Counted from the stretch's first letter, positions 23,946 to 34,925 are shown. The stretch: 64,000 nucleotides of DNA from Notamacropus eugenii (GCF_028372415.1 NC_092877.1:247151536-247215535); one strand, 5' to 3'. Numbers and translations are program-made. Notes: a model not told the origin generated them from the letters alone.

Positions 23946-25250
23946 TATTTTTATTTATTTGGTTATGTATTACTGAAATTTTTAATTTCACTTTTTACCA
24001 GTGAACATATACAAATTGTTATATGGCAAGGGATTTATTGTTTACTCTAATACAGCAAAAAAAAACCCCTCAAATTTAAAAAAATATACAACTTCAGTTC
24101 TTTCCTCTACCTCTTGCTAGTTATGTATCAGTGATGAAACTGATTAAATTATTTTGAGTTTACTCATCTATAAAAGAGGGAAAATATTACATTCCTGAAC
24201 TACTTCATAGAGCATGGACTGAAAGAACAAATAAAATAATGCTGTAAAATGTATTTAGTAAATAAAAATGGTCTTGCAAAATTATTATTACATATATGTA
24301 TATATACATCAGAATACAATTGTATAACTTTTTGAACTAAGGAAATATTTATATTTTTATTGCTGATATGGACATAAATATATAATACAGTGAAATAAAT
24401 AAGCAAATTCTAAAATCTAGATAGTTTTATTAAATTGTCTATACAATTTTTATTAATTTGTCATATGTAATTTACTTTTTCTTACAAAATGCTGATGCCC
24501 TACTAAGTTTGTTTTAAAACAAAAGAAAAAGGTTAAGTTAGATCACATAACTTTATTTCCAGGAGAATTTACTTTAAAAAAAATTCTATGAGATTTCTTC
24601 ATATACTCAAATTATTTTTTTATATTTTAATGCAATAATGTTCAACTTAATATGTCATCATTTCTTATATAAAAGTAACTCTAGGTTCTTGAATGATGTC
24701 ATAAGCAATTATGTACAAAATATAGGTCTGATACTTAAATCTGTATAGTTTGGAGAGAATACTAGGGTTGGTTTGAAGATTCTAATTAAGCAAAAATAAA
24801 ACTGACCAAAATGAATATTTCCTTTAACTTTTTGTGATGATTACTCATGAAAATTTCCACTAAAACTTCATTTTTACAAACATTTGTTAACCAGCTAATA
24901 TATTCAACACTTTATGCTCGGGATTGAGCATCCAAGAAGATCATCAACACTACATTGTGCTATTAATCACTGGAAAAAGTATACACAATCTTGAAATAAG
25001 TGAAATTTTAAGATAATTGATCATTTTTAAGAGCATCACTCACTGAAAGGGGAAGTTTGGTTGCACAGTGCTTAGAGGACTGAGTCTGAATACGGAGGAC
25101 AAAACCTGGACTTAACTGTGGCACAGATCATGAGTTGCTGATTACAAAATTCAGATTTAAAATGATGAAAGAAGAGAAAATCATCAAAACATGCTGTTAT
25201 GACCTAAATAAAATGCCTTATGAATATGAAGAAATTAAATTTGGTTAATA
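23946..25250. other. Unassigned AT-rich sequence
   Basis: No coding region recognised. 25030-25190 has weak SINE-like words ('cacagtgcttagaggactga') that I could not confirm. Confidence 0.45.
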
Positions 25251-26724
25251 GAGTGCCTAAAGAAACAGAGGCTGCTTCTGGAGCTCTCCACTTAAGTAAG
25301 AGCTCAACAGTCAAGCAATTGTCTGGGGAAATGAAGAAAAACAAGAGGAAAGAAAAAGACCATAGAGTTTACTTTCTTGGTGAAGAAACATTTTCTTATA
25401 TCATTGGCAATGAAGAAAATCAAAATACACAACCAGGAAAAGACAACAAAGCCAAGGCTCCCACATCCAAAGTCTTCAAGAAAAATATGAATGTGTCTCA
25501 GGCCATGGAAGAGTTCAAAAAAGATTTTGAAAATGATGAAAGAGAAGTAGAGAAAAATATTGGAAGAGAAATGAAAGAGATGCAAGAAAATCATGAAAAT
25601 CAAGTCAGTAGTTTGTTAAAACAACCCTCTTCAAAATGCTGAAGAAAATAACACCTTTAAAATTAGACTAACCCAAATGGCAAAAGAGGCCCAAAAAGCC
25701 AATGAGAAGAAGCCTTAAAAAGCAGAATGGGTAAAATGGAAAAAGAGGTCCAAAGGCTAACTGAAGAAAATAATTCCTTCAAATTAGAATGAAGCAAATG
25801 GAAGCTAGTGACTTTATGAGAAATCAAGAAATTATAAAACAAAACGAAAAGAAGGCTAAAAGATAGAAGACAATGTGAAGTATATCGTTAGAGAAACAAC
25901 TGACCTGCAAAATGGATCCAGGAGAGGTAATTTAAAAATTATTAGACTACTTGAAATCCATCATCAAGAAAAGAGTGTAGACATCATCTTTCAAGAAATT
26001 ATCAAGGAAAACTGCCTTAATATTCTAGAACAAGAAGGAAAATAGATATCAAAAAAGTTGACCAATTGCCTACTGAAAGAAAACCCAATGGAAAACTCCT
26101 AGGGATATTGTAAACAAATTCTAGAGTTCCCATATCAAGGAGAAAATATTACAAGAAGCCAGAAAGAAACAATTCATGTATTGTGGAAACACAATAGGAT
26201 AACATGATTTAGCAGTTTCTAAACTAAGGGATAGAAAGGCTTGGGATATGATATTCTAGAGGTCAAAGGAGCTAGGATAAAAACCAAGAATCACTTAACC
26301 AGGAAAACTGAGTATAATAATTCAGGGGGAAAATGGAGCTTCAATGAAACAGAGGACTTCCAAGCATTCTTGTTGCAAAGAACAGAGCTGAATAGAAAAT
26401 TAGACTTTCAATACAAGAATCAAGAGTAACATGAAAAGGTAAATAGGAAAGAAAAAGCTTAAGGAACTCATTAAAGTTGAAGTGTTTACATTCCTACATG
26501 GAAAGATGATATTTGTAACTCATGAGACTTTTATCAGTGTTAAGATAATTGGAGTGCATATATACCCTTATACACACATATATAAACATACAAACACACA
26601 CAATATGCTTGCATATATGTTTATATATACATATGTGTATGCATATGTATGTAAATATGTATATATGAGTATAGAGTATATGTATATACATACATATGTA
26701 TGTGTGTATGTAAGTATATGTGTG

Positions 26725-26806
<82 letters not shown>

Positions 26807-27645
26807 ACAAGATGAGTGAATATGATGGGATAATTGGGGTAATATCTAAAAAAGAAAAGCAAGTTTTGAGAGGAATGTACAAGGAGAAAGAGAAAGGGAC
26901 AGGTGGAACGTAGTGTATCATCTCACATAAAAGAGGCAAAAAAGAGTTTTTACAATGGAAGGGAAGAAGGGGAAGGTGAGAGAGAATAAGTGAGCCTTCG
27001 CTTCATCAGTTTTGTCTTCAGGAGAGGATGACATACACACTCTATTGGGTGTGGCAGTTCATCTTACTCTATAAGAAAGTAAGGGGGAAGAGGATAAGAG
27101 AATGGGGATAATAAAAGGCATGGCAGTTTGGGGAAAGTGGTATTTGGAAGCAAACACTTTGGTAGAAGGACATTTCAAAGGAGAGAAATAAAAAATAAAG
27201 AGGAGATGGGACAGGATAGAGGGAAATATACTTAGCCTTTCACAACATGACAGTTATGCAAGTGTTATACATGACTATGCATGTATAATTTATATCAAAT
27301 TGCTTGTTTTCTCAATAAGAGTGGGTAGGGAGGGGGGGAAAGAGAGAATGTGGAACTCAAAGCCTTAAAAATGAATGTTAAACATTGATTTTACATGCAA
27401 CTAGAAAATAAGATTTATAGGCAATGGAGTGTAGAAATCTAACTTGCCCTGCAGGAAAATAGAAGCGAAGGGGATAAAGGGTAAGTGAGAAAAAAGAGAG
27501 GGCAGATTAGAGGAAAGGGTAATCAAAATATATGCTTTCCTGGGTTCGGGGTAAGGGTGAGATGGGGAGAACATTTGAAATTCAAAATTATGTGGAAGTG
27601 AATGTTGAAAACTGAAAATAAATGAATTTTAAAAAGAAAAAGAAA
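25251..27645 (+). mobile_element. HAL1-type element: L1 ORF1-like gene, no ORF2
   Basis: Half-L1 elements encode only an ORF1-like RNA-binding protein and are thought to borrow L1 reverse transcriptase. From 25251 an open stretch reads to a stop at 25642. It includes NTQPGKDNKAKAPTSK, which also occurs with changes in the minus copy at 56.5 kb, and then an EFKKDFENDEREVEKN coiled-coil-like segment. ORF1 homology continues through stops and frameshifts to WSFNETEDFQ and ELNRKLDF near 26400, the usual ORF1 C-terminus. There is no reverse transcriptase: the sequence goes straight into about 1.2 kb of 3' region with a microsatellite and ends in an A-rich tail. It begins inside ORF1, so it is 5'-truncated, and it directly abuts the RTE element. 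Confidence 0.8.
26565..26806. repeat. Compound CA/TA then (TA)n(GA)n microsatellite inside HAL1
   Basis: Degenerate ACATAT/TATGTA words lead into a TA run (26730-26760) and a GA run (26761-26806). The overlapping frames on both strands here (up to 143 codons) are low-complexity artefacts. The minus HAL1 copy has a microsatellite at the matching place (55310-55440). Confidence 0.9.
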
Positions 27646-27649
27646 ATTA

Positions 27650-28137
27650 AACATATGAAGGAAATATTTCATGTAAAAATGGGCATGATAAGAAATAAAA
27701 ATGATAGGGACTTAACAGGAGTAGAGGAGATTAAGAAGAGTTGGCAAGAATATTCAAAAGAACTATACAAGGGAGATTTTAATATTGTTGATAACACAGT
27801 GGTGTCGTTACTGCTCTAGAGCTGAGCATTCTGGAGAATGAAAACAAGTAGGCCTCAGAAGCATTCCTTTCAATAAGATTATTGGAAGTTATGAAATTCT
27901 AGCTGAGTTATTTAAATCCTTAAAAGATTATGCAACAAAAGTGTTGTACTCAATATGTCAGCGAATTTGGAAACCTCAACAATGGCCTCTGGACTGGAAA
28001 AGATTAATTTATGTCAAGTCCTAAAGAAGGACAATATCAGGGAATGTTCAAATTATAGAACAATTGCTCTCATTCCATGGGCAAGCAATGTTATATTTAA
28101 GATCCTTCATGGTAGCCTTCAGCAATATTTGAAGTAA
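27650..28137 (+). mobile_element. BovB-like RTE LINE, reverse transcriptase part 1
   Basis: Frames here read EEIKKSWQEYSKELYKGDFN, then ICQRIWKPQQWPLDWKR, then ECSNYRTIALI and ILHGSLQQYL. These match the N-terminal reverse-transcriptase region of RTE/BovB LINEs (EEIKKRWQEYTEELYKKD, ECSNYRTIALISHASK, LQARLQQYV). Stops and frameshifts break the gene. Homology stops at 28137 exactly where a retroviral insert begins and resumes at 29375. Confidence 0.88.
28132..28137. repeat. Left target-site duplication AAGTAA
   Basis: The hexamer AAGTAA directly precedes the TG start of the inserted retrovirus and is repeated directly after its CA end (29369-29374). A 6-bp duplication is typical of class II (beta-like) endogenous retroviruses. 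Confidence 0.8.
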
Positions 28138-28559
28138 TGTAAGGGGTCTGGCTGTTGGTCATAGGCCTTGCAAGAGTATTTTGTATTTGTATCTGTGTTC
28201 CTGCCCTTCTGTCCTTGATCTTCAATACTATACATAATCTGGCATTCAACATTCGGATGAATAGGAAAGAGTCATTGTAAAACAAAAAGGAGGAGATGTA
28301 GAGAAACTTGAAGAGTAGCTGATTTGAGAAGTTAAGTGATGCATTGTTCTCAGGTGCATGTCCTTGAATTTGGGTATTGAAGTTCCAGGAATCAGGGCCC
28401 CCACTATACAGGATAACATTCTGATAAAGAGGCCTTGAGGCCTCCCTTTCTGCTTATCACAATCTGTTCTGTTTCATGCCTCAATTGCTACCCTTAGTTT
28501 TTTTAAAATAGTTTTTAAAAATGTTTTGTTTTGTTTTGGTTTTTTTTGCTATTTAAGCA

Positions 28560-29029
28560 TCCTTATCCCCTGATTTATTGGCTCAGTGGAGAGAAGGCTG
28601 AGGTGATACAGTTTCAGATGAGCTTGCAATGTGACTTTCAATGGTCCACAATGGTGGAATCCATGGTGTTACTAAGAAAGAGTATAACTCCACACAATGG
28701 GACTGCTCTCCTCAAACCTTACTCTAACGACTGACGATTTGTTTCATCTAGCTTATGAAATTAATGGTGCTGCAAAAATTGATTTGATGCCTGATAAGAC
28801 AGCTCAAGATATTATTCATTTCTTTAAACATTTATCCATTCCATCAGTTTTCAATTATATTGCTCATGCTGGAATTGCTTTTATTATGTACTTATTAGTT
28901 CTTTTATATATCCTACCATTTATTGTTAAGCTTGCATGCTTGGTCTTAAAAGGTGTGGTTAAGAGAGTAGATCTTAACACACAAGTTCTCTGGAAAGCTC
29001 ATCATGAAAACAAAAAGGGGGAATTATAA
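28560..29029 (+). pseudogene. env transmembrane-subunit remnant
   Basis: The last open part (28697-29029, 110 codons) has a helical-looking ectodomain end, one long hydrophobic span (about 28871-28951) and a basic cytoplasmic tail, with its stop codon overlapping the LTR start. A preceding frame (about 28590-28734) overlaps it out of register and looks like more of the same ectodomain after a frameshift. The layout (membrane span, short tail, polypurine tract, LTR) is that of a retroviral Env C-terminus. The surface subunit and fusion peptide are absent. Confidence 0.7.
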
Positions 29030-29368
29030 GGGGTCTGGAACTCTCAGATTATCAGGGTCATGATGCCCTCAGGAGAAATCTCTTTGAGACACCATGTCCT
29101 TGCATAATTTACGTGATGGACCACCCCTACGCAATTACCAACTTTCTCAATTATCTTGAGCAAGAATAACAACAGCCAAGCAAGTAAGCATAGCAGACAG
29201 TATTTACAAACTTCTTGCTGGAATGGAAGTAGAATGGAAGTAGAATGCCTATATATACTCTGATCTAGTTGAGAATAAATGGAGTGCATACCATCTTTGC
29301 TCCTGCCTTGTTCTTTCATGCCCGGAAGAAAGATCTCATGCAGGCATGAGATCTTTGGGAACTTAACA
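29025..29368 (+). mobile_element. 3' LTR of the endogenous retrovirus
   Basis: A 344-bp LTR preceded by the polypurine tract AAAAAGGGGGA. It has a TATA-like ATATATACT at 29251, a polyadenylation signal AATAAA at 29274-29279, a perfect 12-bp inverted repeat at 29329-29356 and a terminal CA. A short 'gaatggaagta' is tandemly doubled at about 29219-29242. The initial TG has become TA. Confidence 0.8.
29329..29356 (+). other. Perfect hairpin in LTR
   Basis: AAAGATCTCATG, a 4-base loop CAGG, then CATGAGATCTTT: a perfect 12-bp stem about 50 bases after AATAAA. It would fold in the viral RNA near the R/U5 boundary. Confidence 0.85.
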
Positions 29369-29374
29369 AAGTAA
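29369..29374. repeat. Right target-site duplication AAGTAA
   Basis: Second copy of the hexamer flanking the retrovirus, directly after its terminal CA. Confidence 0.8.
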
Positions 29375-30590
29375 GAATTAGTAAAAGTGCAGGCTCATTT
29401 TCTCAGAAGCAGAAGAACTAGAGACAAATTGCCACTATTCAATGGATTATGGGGAAAACAAGAGAGTTCTAAGAAAAAAAATCTACTTTAACTTTCTTGA
29501 CTACACAAAATCTTCTGACTATCAGATGACAAAAAAATGTGGCATATGCTCAGAAATGGGAGTACTAGATCATGTTACTGTCTCACAAGGAATCTGTATG
29601 TGGGTAAAGAAGTAACAGTTAAAATTGAAGATGAAACAACTGATTGGTATAGGATTGGGAAGGGAAGGCCACAAGGCTTTATATTGTCATTTTATTTATT
29701 TAATTTGCATGCAAAATACATCACATGTAATGTCACTCTGGCCAATTAAAAATTCAGAATTTAGGTTTCAAAGAACAACATTAACAAACTCAGAAATGTA
29801 AATGAAAACACTCTGATGGTGGAAAATAAAGATGAATTAAGAAACTTCTTGATAAAGGTGAAAGTGGAGAATGTAAAAGCTGGCATTAAGTTTAACATTA
29901 AAACAACAACAACAATAAGATCATGTCTATTCTTCCTAGGAAACAGAGAGAAAAGAAATGGAAGTAATGTCAGATTTTATATTCTTGGACTCAAAGATCC
30001 CTGTAGCAAGCAACTCTAGACATGAAGTTAAAAGATATTTGCTCCTCAAAAGAAAAGCTATGATAAATCTGGACAGCATGCTAAAAAGAGGAGTTATCAC
30101 CTTGACAACAAAGGTACATATAGACAAACTACATTTTCTTTCAGTAGTAATTTATATCTATGAGAGTTGGATTATAAGGAAAGTTCAACACCACAAAATC
30201 TATGCTTTTCCATTGCAGTGATGGATAAGACTTTTGAGAATCCTTAGTACTGAAGGTGATCAAATCATTCAGAACTTGAAGAAATTAATTCTGTCTATTC
30301 ACTGGAAGTAAAAATACTAAAGCAAAAGATGAAACCCTTTGATGAAACAATGAGAAGATAAGACTCACTGGAAAAGACTCTACTGTTGGGAAGGAGTGAA
30401 GGCAAAGGAGAAAGGGACTTCAGAGGATGAGATGAAGAGATAGTGTCATGGAAGCAATGAACATTAGCTTGGACAGATTTTGGGAGATAGTGGAGGATAA
30501 AGAGAAGGGCCTGGTGCTGTCCATGAAGTCACGAAGAGTTGAACATAAGTCAAAAACTGAACAACAGCTTAACACTTCCTCATACACATA
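29375..30590 (+). mobile_element. BovB-like RTE LINE, reverse transcriptase part 2 and 3' end
   Basis: Resumes where part 1 stopped. QWIMGKTREF lies near 29440, RNLYVGKEVTVK and IGKGRPQGFILS near 29600-29690, and LMVENKDELRNFLIKVKVE near 29820. Then FIFLDSKIPVAS, RYLLLKRKAMINLDSMLKRG, a degenerate YESWIIRKVQHHKIYAF and the terminal 'gaagtcacgaagagttgaac'. These match the RTE/BovB order (RQGCILSP, ESEEELKSLLMKVKEE, LLLGRKVMTNLDSILK, CESWTVKKAEHRRIDAF). The catalytic F/YADD box is not readable and stops are frequent. The 3' end resembles the tail of the tRNA-SINEs in this window. Confidence 0.88.
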
Positions 30591-30724
30591 TACACACACC
30601 CATTCTACCCAAATATTTACTCTCCTAATTCTTGTAATAGCTAAGATTAAAATTCAATGTCCTATTCAAAACTGAAAGACATGGTACATGGAAAATAATA
30701 CAGATTTTAGAATCTCTTCTTGTT

Positions 30725-30845
30725 TATGTTACACTGAGTAACCCACTAGCATATCTGCCCTTCATTTTCCTCATCTGTAAAATGAGGACATTGGATTAGA
30801 AGTGTGATGTTCCTACAAGTTCTAGATTTATGATACTATGTACCC
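30725..30845 (+). repeat. MIR/tRNA-SINE fragment
   Basis: 'cattttcctcatctgtaaaa', 'tgaggacattggattag' and 'gttctagatttatgatac' match the middle and end of a CORE-SINE. Confidence 0.65.
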
Positions 30846-30939
30846 CTTATCTTGCTTACTTTTAGTTTTAGAGAAAAAAAGTGCATGTTGGGAAATAAAA
30901 CTAATGGAATCACAACTATAAGTAATTTGAAATTAGTGT

Positions 30940-31095
30940 AAATGGTTCATTTTACCAATAAAGAAAGGAAATGGAGACTCTGGGAAGGGATGTAATTTTT
31001 TCAAAGTCACACAACTTATTAGTTAAATAATCAGAAATAGAACCCATGTCTTGACTTTTAGCCCAGTGGTGTCTCCATGATGGCATGCAATATCT
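30940..31095 (-). repeat. MIR-type SINE, antisense
   Basis: 'ttttaccaataaagaaagg', 'caaagtcacacaacttatta' and 'gaacccatgtcttgact' are reverse-strand MIR words. Confidence 0.65.
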
Positions 31096-31969
31096 ATCAT
31101 GTTTGCAATGGGCAACATGGACTTTGATTACCAAGATAATCATGATGCAAATAGAGATTTTAATCTGAAAAATAATGGAAACACAAATAATAGTCTTTAT
31201 AGTGGAATAGTGAAGTCACTATTAGAGAAATTAATCATCATAGATGGCTAACCCCTGAAAAAGAAAATGTAAGCTTTGTAATCTTTAGGACCTTACAAAA
31301 ACACTAGCTATATTTTCTAGTGCATCTCACTGACTCTTGCTCGGTAATTCCACATTTTAGTTTGTGCATGTTGCTCTGTCCTTGAGAAAAAAAAAAGAAA
31401 GAACATTCCTTATGGGTTTTATTAATTTAGTTTCTGACTCTCAGATTATTCTTGCAGTTGTCACCTCTGCCTTTTCTGGGGAGGACCATGGCTCTGGAAT
31501 TTAGCATGTTCTGTATTTGCCTATAGACATTTTCCTATTTCTCTCTTACTTGGAATCAGATTTGTGATTAAGAATCCTAAATTTGAGAAAAAAATGAGAT
31601 TCTTTCAGAGAGAATGAATCAAACAACTGCATTTTTAGGTTATGAATGTTTCAGAAATGCAAAGGGGAACACTGTTAATGATTAATTTCTGTTGGGTTGG
31701 ATGAATTGTCCTTGATATCTAAGTGGATTTATTTCTGTGTCATCCTTTCATCCAACTAGAAAGAGTTGTGAATTGTCCTGTTTCTAACACTGAATTACTA
31801 GACATTTTAAAAAGCTTTATATTCAGTGCTGTTCTGTTTTGAAAAATAGTCTTACATGACTCTAACACAGCTTTTTGTTAGAGTTAGAAATAGGGTCATT
31901 ACATTTCTGCACTGAAAATATAGGACTTTTACAAGCCAACATGGACAAAATTGTGGCCAGGTCGCCTTA
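31096..31969. other. Unassigned sequence
   Basis: No gene or known repeat recognised. Confidence 0.5.
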
Positions 31970-32373
31970 GGTAGATGACAAGGCATTTATAATTTGAATG
32001 AGAGAGGTGATATGTTGCGGTTCAAGGCAAAACAAAAAGATCTTAGGAGGAGGAAAAACCTAGTATAGACTTTACAAAGATTGTTCAATAAAGATAATGT
32101 GGAAGTGTGACTGAAAAAAAGGTGAGGTTTTTGTTTTTATCTCTGGAATTCTGTTTCCTAGACTCAGGCCATGTTATAAATATCTGAAGGATTAAGCCTG
32201 GTAAACCACAGCTGTGACACATTAGGTGATGAGGTGCATGGGCTCTCATGCCTTTGGGCATTGAGCCAATGACATACCTGAGTTTCCAGGCTTCGCAAAT
32301 AGGCTCTCTGTGCTGAGCCAGTCATGTGGGCCACACATATGGGGTCAGTCAATCAGATGCTGAATAAAACCAT

Positions 32374-32415
<42 letters not shown>

Positions 32416-33430
32416 TGTAAGTTGGAAGATTGATACTGCACTAAGGCTCACTCCTAAGAACTCTTGAAAAAGAAAATCAAGAGAAGAGACAATGAAGCTG
32501 AAGAATAAAATGAGCTTTGACCGAGGAGCATTGAGAAGGCTCCTTCTTGTGAAATTGAATTGAGATGATGGTGCTGGTAATGTGTATAAATATTGTTGTC
32601 CTATTAAGATTTGTTTTCCCAGAGACAGAATCTAGGGCAGGAGTCCCTGGAACCTGCTGTCAGGCAAGAGCAAGAAGAACTGGGAGTGGAGCAGTCCCTG
32701 TGGGCTGAGAGGTAGAACAGGAGCAGAGAGCTGCCTGGGTGTGAATCCTGGAAGCAGCTGAAAGAAGTCAGCTCACAGACTTCCAGGAAGAGCCTTGGAG
32801 CTCGAGACTTGACCCCTAGTTGAGATGGAAGATTCGCAACAAGGCAGGAGCAGTGAGAATGCTTTCTTATCGCATCCCCCTGGGATGGTTTGGGACCCAG
32901 GTAATAGAGCTGTTTGACCTGGGAGTGCCAGGTGGGAACCTACAACAACAGCATGAGAAGGACACACACTTAAGAGGGTATTACTTGGACATTTTGGTTG
33001 AGCGGATTATAACCTACTATGACCTAGGGGTGGAGTGTCTGGTACTCTCTGCTAAACCAATGGAAAACCTTGGTCTTAAACTCCCAGATAGTATAAGATA
33101 TATTGAATGCAATGACATATGCTATGTACCATGTTATATACTGAGTGTTATGGGATATATTGCATGATATATTTGTTTAAAGTCATATGACTCCCTGGTA
33201 ATGGGTTGTTACATTATGGATTGTGAATGTTAAGCTTTAGTTTCTTGAATAAGGTTCAATTTGGAATAGGGCATTCATTACACCTTGAGATTAGACCTTT
33301 AAAATTGTTCACAGCAGGAGGCCTCAGGAATGCTGCATGATTGGCATTACAAGAGCCAATAAGGAAGATGTGTCAGAATCAGAAATGAGCAGAGACATAT
33401 ATAGAAGCAAACATGTTCAGAATGCTGAAT
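31970..33430 (+). other. Unidentified, relatively GC-rich block; candidate LTR element
   Basis: Compositionally different from its flanks, with long G/C-richer stretches at 32160-32350 and 32610-33060. It has an AATAAA just before a (TG)n run (32363) and an 'acatatatagaagc' TATA-like box near 33400. A 115-codon plus frame (32820-33167) begins MRWKIRNKAG and shows no recognisable domain, so I would not call it a gene. The make-up suggests a retroelement LTR or internal region, but I cannot name it and found no paired LTR. Confidence 0.3.
32373..32414. repeat. (TG)n microsatellite
   Basis: TG run directly after 'aataaaaccatg'. Confidence 0.95.
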
Positions 33431-34689
33431 TTCCTTTTCATCTGTTCTGTATTTGAGCCTCTCTTAATCATGTGCATTTATACTGACAATGAAGCACAGG
33501 CAGGGGCTTGTGCTATTTGTCTTTGGAGGATATGCAGTAAAGAATTTAAAAAAAAAGAAAACGAGGTAAGACTATTAGTATTAGACTATCTCAAGACACA
33601 GATAAAGCAAAAAGTGCATTGAAAACATGACAAACAACAGATTTCACATTCCAATATGGGAGAGTCATACATTAAAACAGTATTTCAGGAACAATGAGAA
33701 ATCAATCTAAAACTCATAATTCTTCTGCACTTGTTTAGGGGATCAAAGTTTTTGAATATAGCCTCAGAGCTCTTTGGTTTTGATTTGTTTGCAATAATTT
33801 ATGTTATACTTTAAAATAAATTCTCTTGGTATATTTTTAGCTAGAAATATTTTGAAACCTAGTTTTCACATCCTTTCTTTATAAAATATTTTAAAACTAA
33901 ACATGAATCTTTGTCTCTATTACATTTTATTCCATCTAATTGGGATTTCTGTTAATCTTTATTCTATCATCAAGTAACCCTCCCAACTTATTTTCTACAG
34001 ACTATATTAGGATGCATTTAATAGCTTTATCCAAGTAAATTATAATTTTGAAGAAGGCATACTTAAGGAGAAGCCCTGGAGCAAGCAAGTAGAAACCACT
34101 TGACAGATTAGCATCCATTTATTAATCAACATTCTTTCTGTATGATTGTTCAATCACACAAAATTTTACCCACCTGTGTTGTGGAATTCCTGACAAATCA
34201 TGTCTTTACTGTACTTTAAGATTCTGGAAACATTTTTACATGCATTATTTCAATTAATTCTCAGAACAGTTTTGTGAAATATTTACTTATTATATATTCT
34301 CCTATACGTTGATTGTAACTCTATAATAAAAGATAAATAGAAAATATGTTAATCTAGTTTATTGTGTCCTGTCCATTACAACATAAACTAGTTCTTAATG
34401 ATCTCTACTTCTTTTTCTGAATGCTCCCCTTTTAAATCACACACACACACATATTCAATGATTGATATCAAGGTTATGAATATGTAGTTATTTTAAATGG
34501 TCTCTTTTTCAACATATAATATTTTTTTCTTTCTTTTATTGAAAAAAAAATTCCTCTGTCAGCTACTTTGGAACCTCTTCCATTTTCCATGGTCACTCAA
34601 AAATTTTGACACTAATGCTAAGATCAAGTCAACTTTTTTTTTTTTTTATGAAGGAGGTATGTGTTTATCTAAGTGGAAAGTCTGGAGAT
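33431..34689. other. Unassigned AT-rich sequence
   Basis: Includes a short CA run at 34438-34450 and a T-rich stretch at 34633-34647. No gene recognised. Confidence 0.5.
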
Positions 34690-34925
34690 GATTTAATAGG
34701 AAAGCATAGTGTGCTAGTAAAAAAACAGACACCTACCTTCTTGTCCTTCCAGCTCTACCCCTAGGAAACAAATTGCTTTGCTCTTTTTCTTCTGCACGTG
34801 TAAAATGTAGAGAATAAAATCTGCCATACCATTTAACTCATAAGATTATTATACATGAAAAATGAGACAAATTATAACATACATTTTGAACATTGAAGTG
34901 CTTTATATTTATAGGTAAGACATGT
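34690..34925 (+). repeat. MIR-type SINE (weak)
   Basis: 'tgtgctagtaaaaaaacaga', 'ttcttctgcacgtgtaaaat' and 'attgaagtgctttatattta' are in MIR order but diverged. Confidence 0.45.

Larger units (their letters stand above)
28138..29368 (+). mobile_element. Defective endogenous retrovirus inserted in RTE LINE
   Basis: The insert starts TGTAAGGGGTCTGG and ends CTTAACA, so it has TG...CA ends. It is flanked by AAGTAA and interrupts the RTE gene cleanly. The first 14 bases match the start of the 3' LTR at 29025 (TATAAGGGGTCTGG) except for one substitution, but similarity ends there. The 5' LTR is therefore reduced to its edge and most of gag, pol and env is deleted. What remains is unassigned internal sequence (28152-28560), an env transmembrane-subunit remnant, a polypurine tract (29012-29022) and the 3' LTR. 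A purine tract at 28277-28294 resembles a second polypurine tract, which hints that the internal part is itself rearranged. It cannot be infectious or mobile on its own. Confidence 0.82.

Noticed and set aside
26482..26939. Overlapping frames of 122-143 codons on both strands
   Set aside because: Produced by the CA/TA/GA microsatellite in the HAL1 3' region; low-complexity Tyr-Ile and Arg-Glu strings.
28697..29029. Possible domesticated envelope gene
   Set aside because: Only the transmembrane C-terminus remains, out of frame with its own upstream part and without a surface subunit or fusion peptide, so it is a remnant and not a co-opted gene.
32820..33167. 115-codon frame as a possible host gene
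   Set aside because: No recognisable domain, no supporting splice or promoter evidence, and it lies in a block that looks retroelement-derived. Kept only as an unassigned finding.
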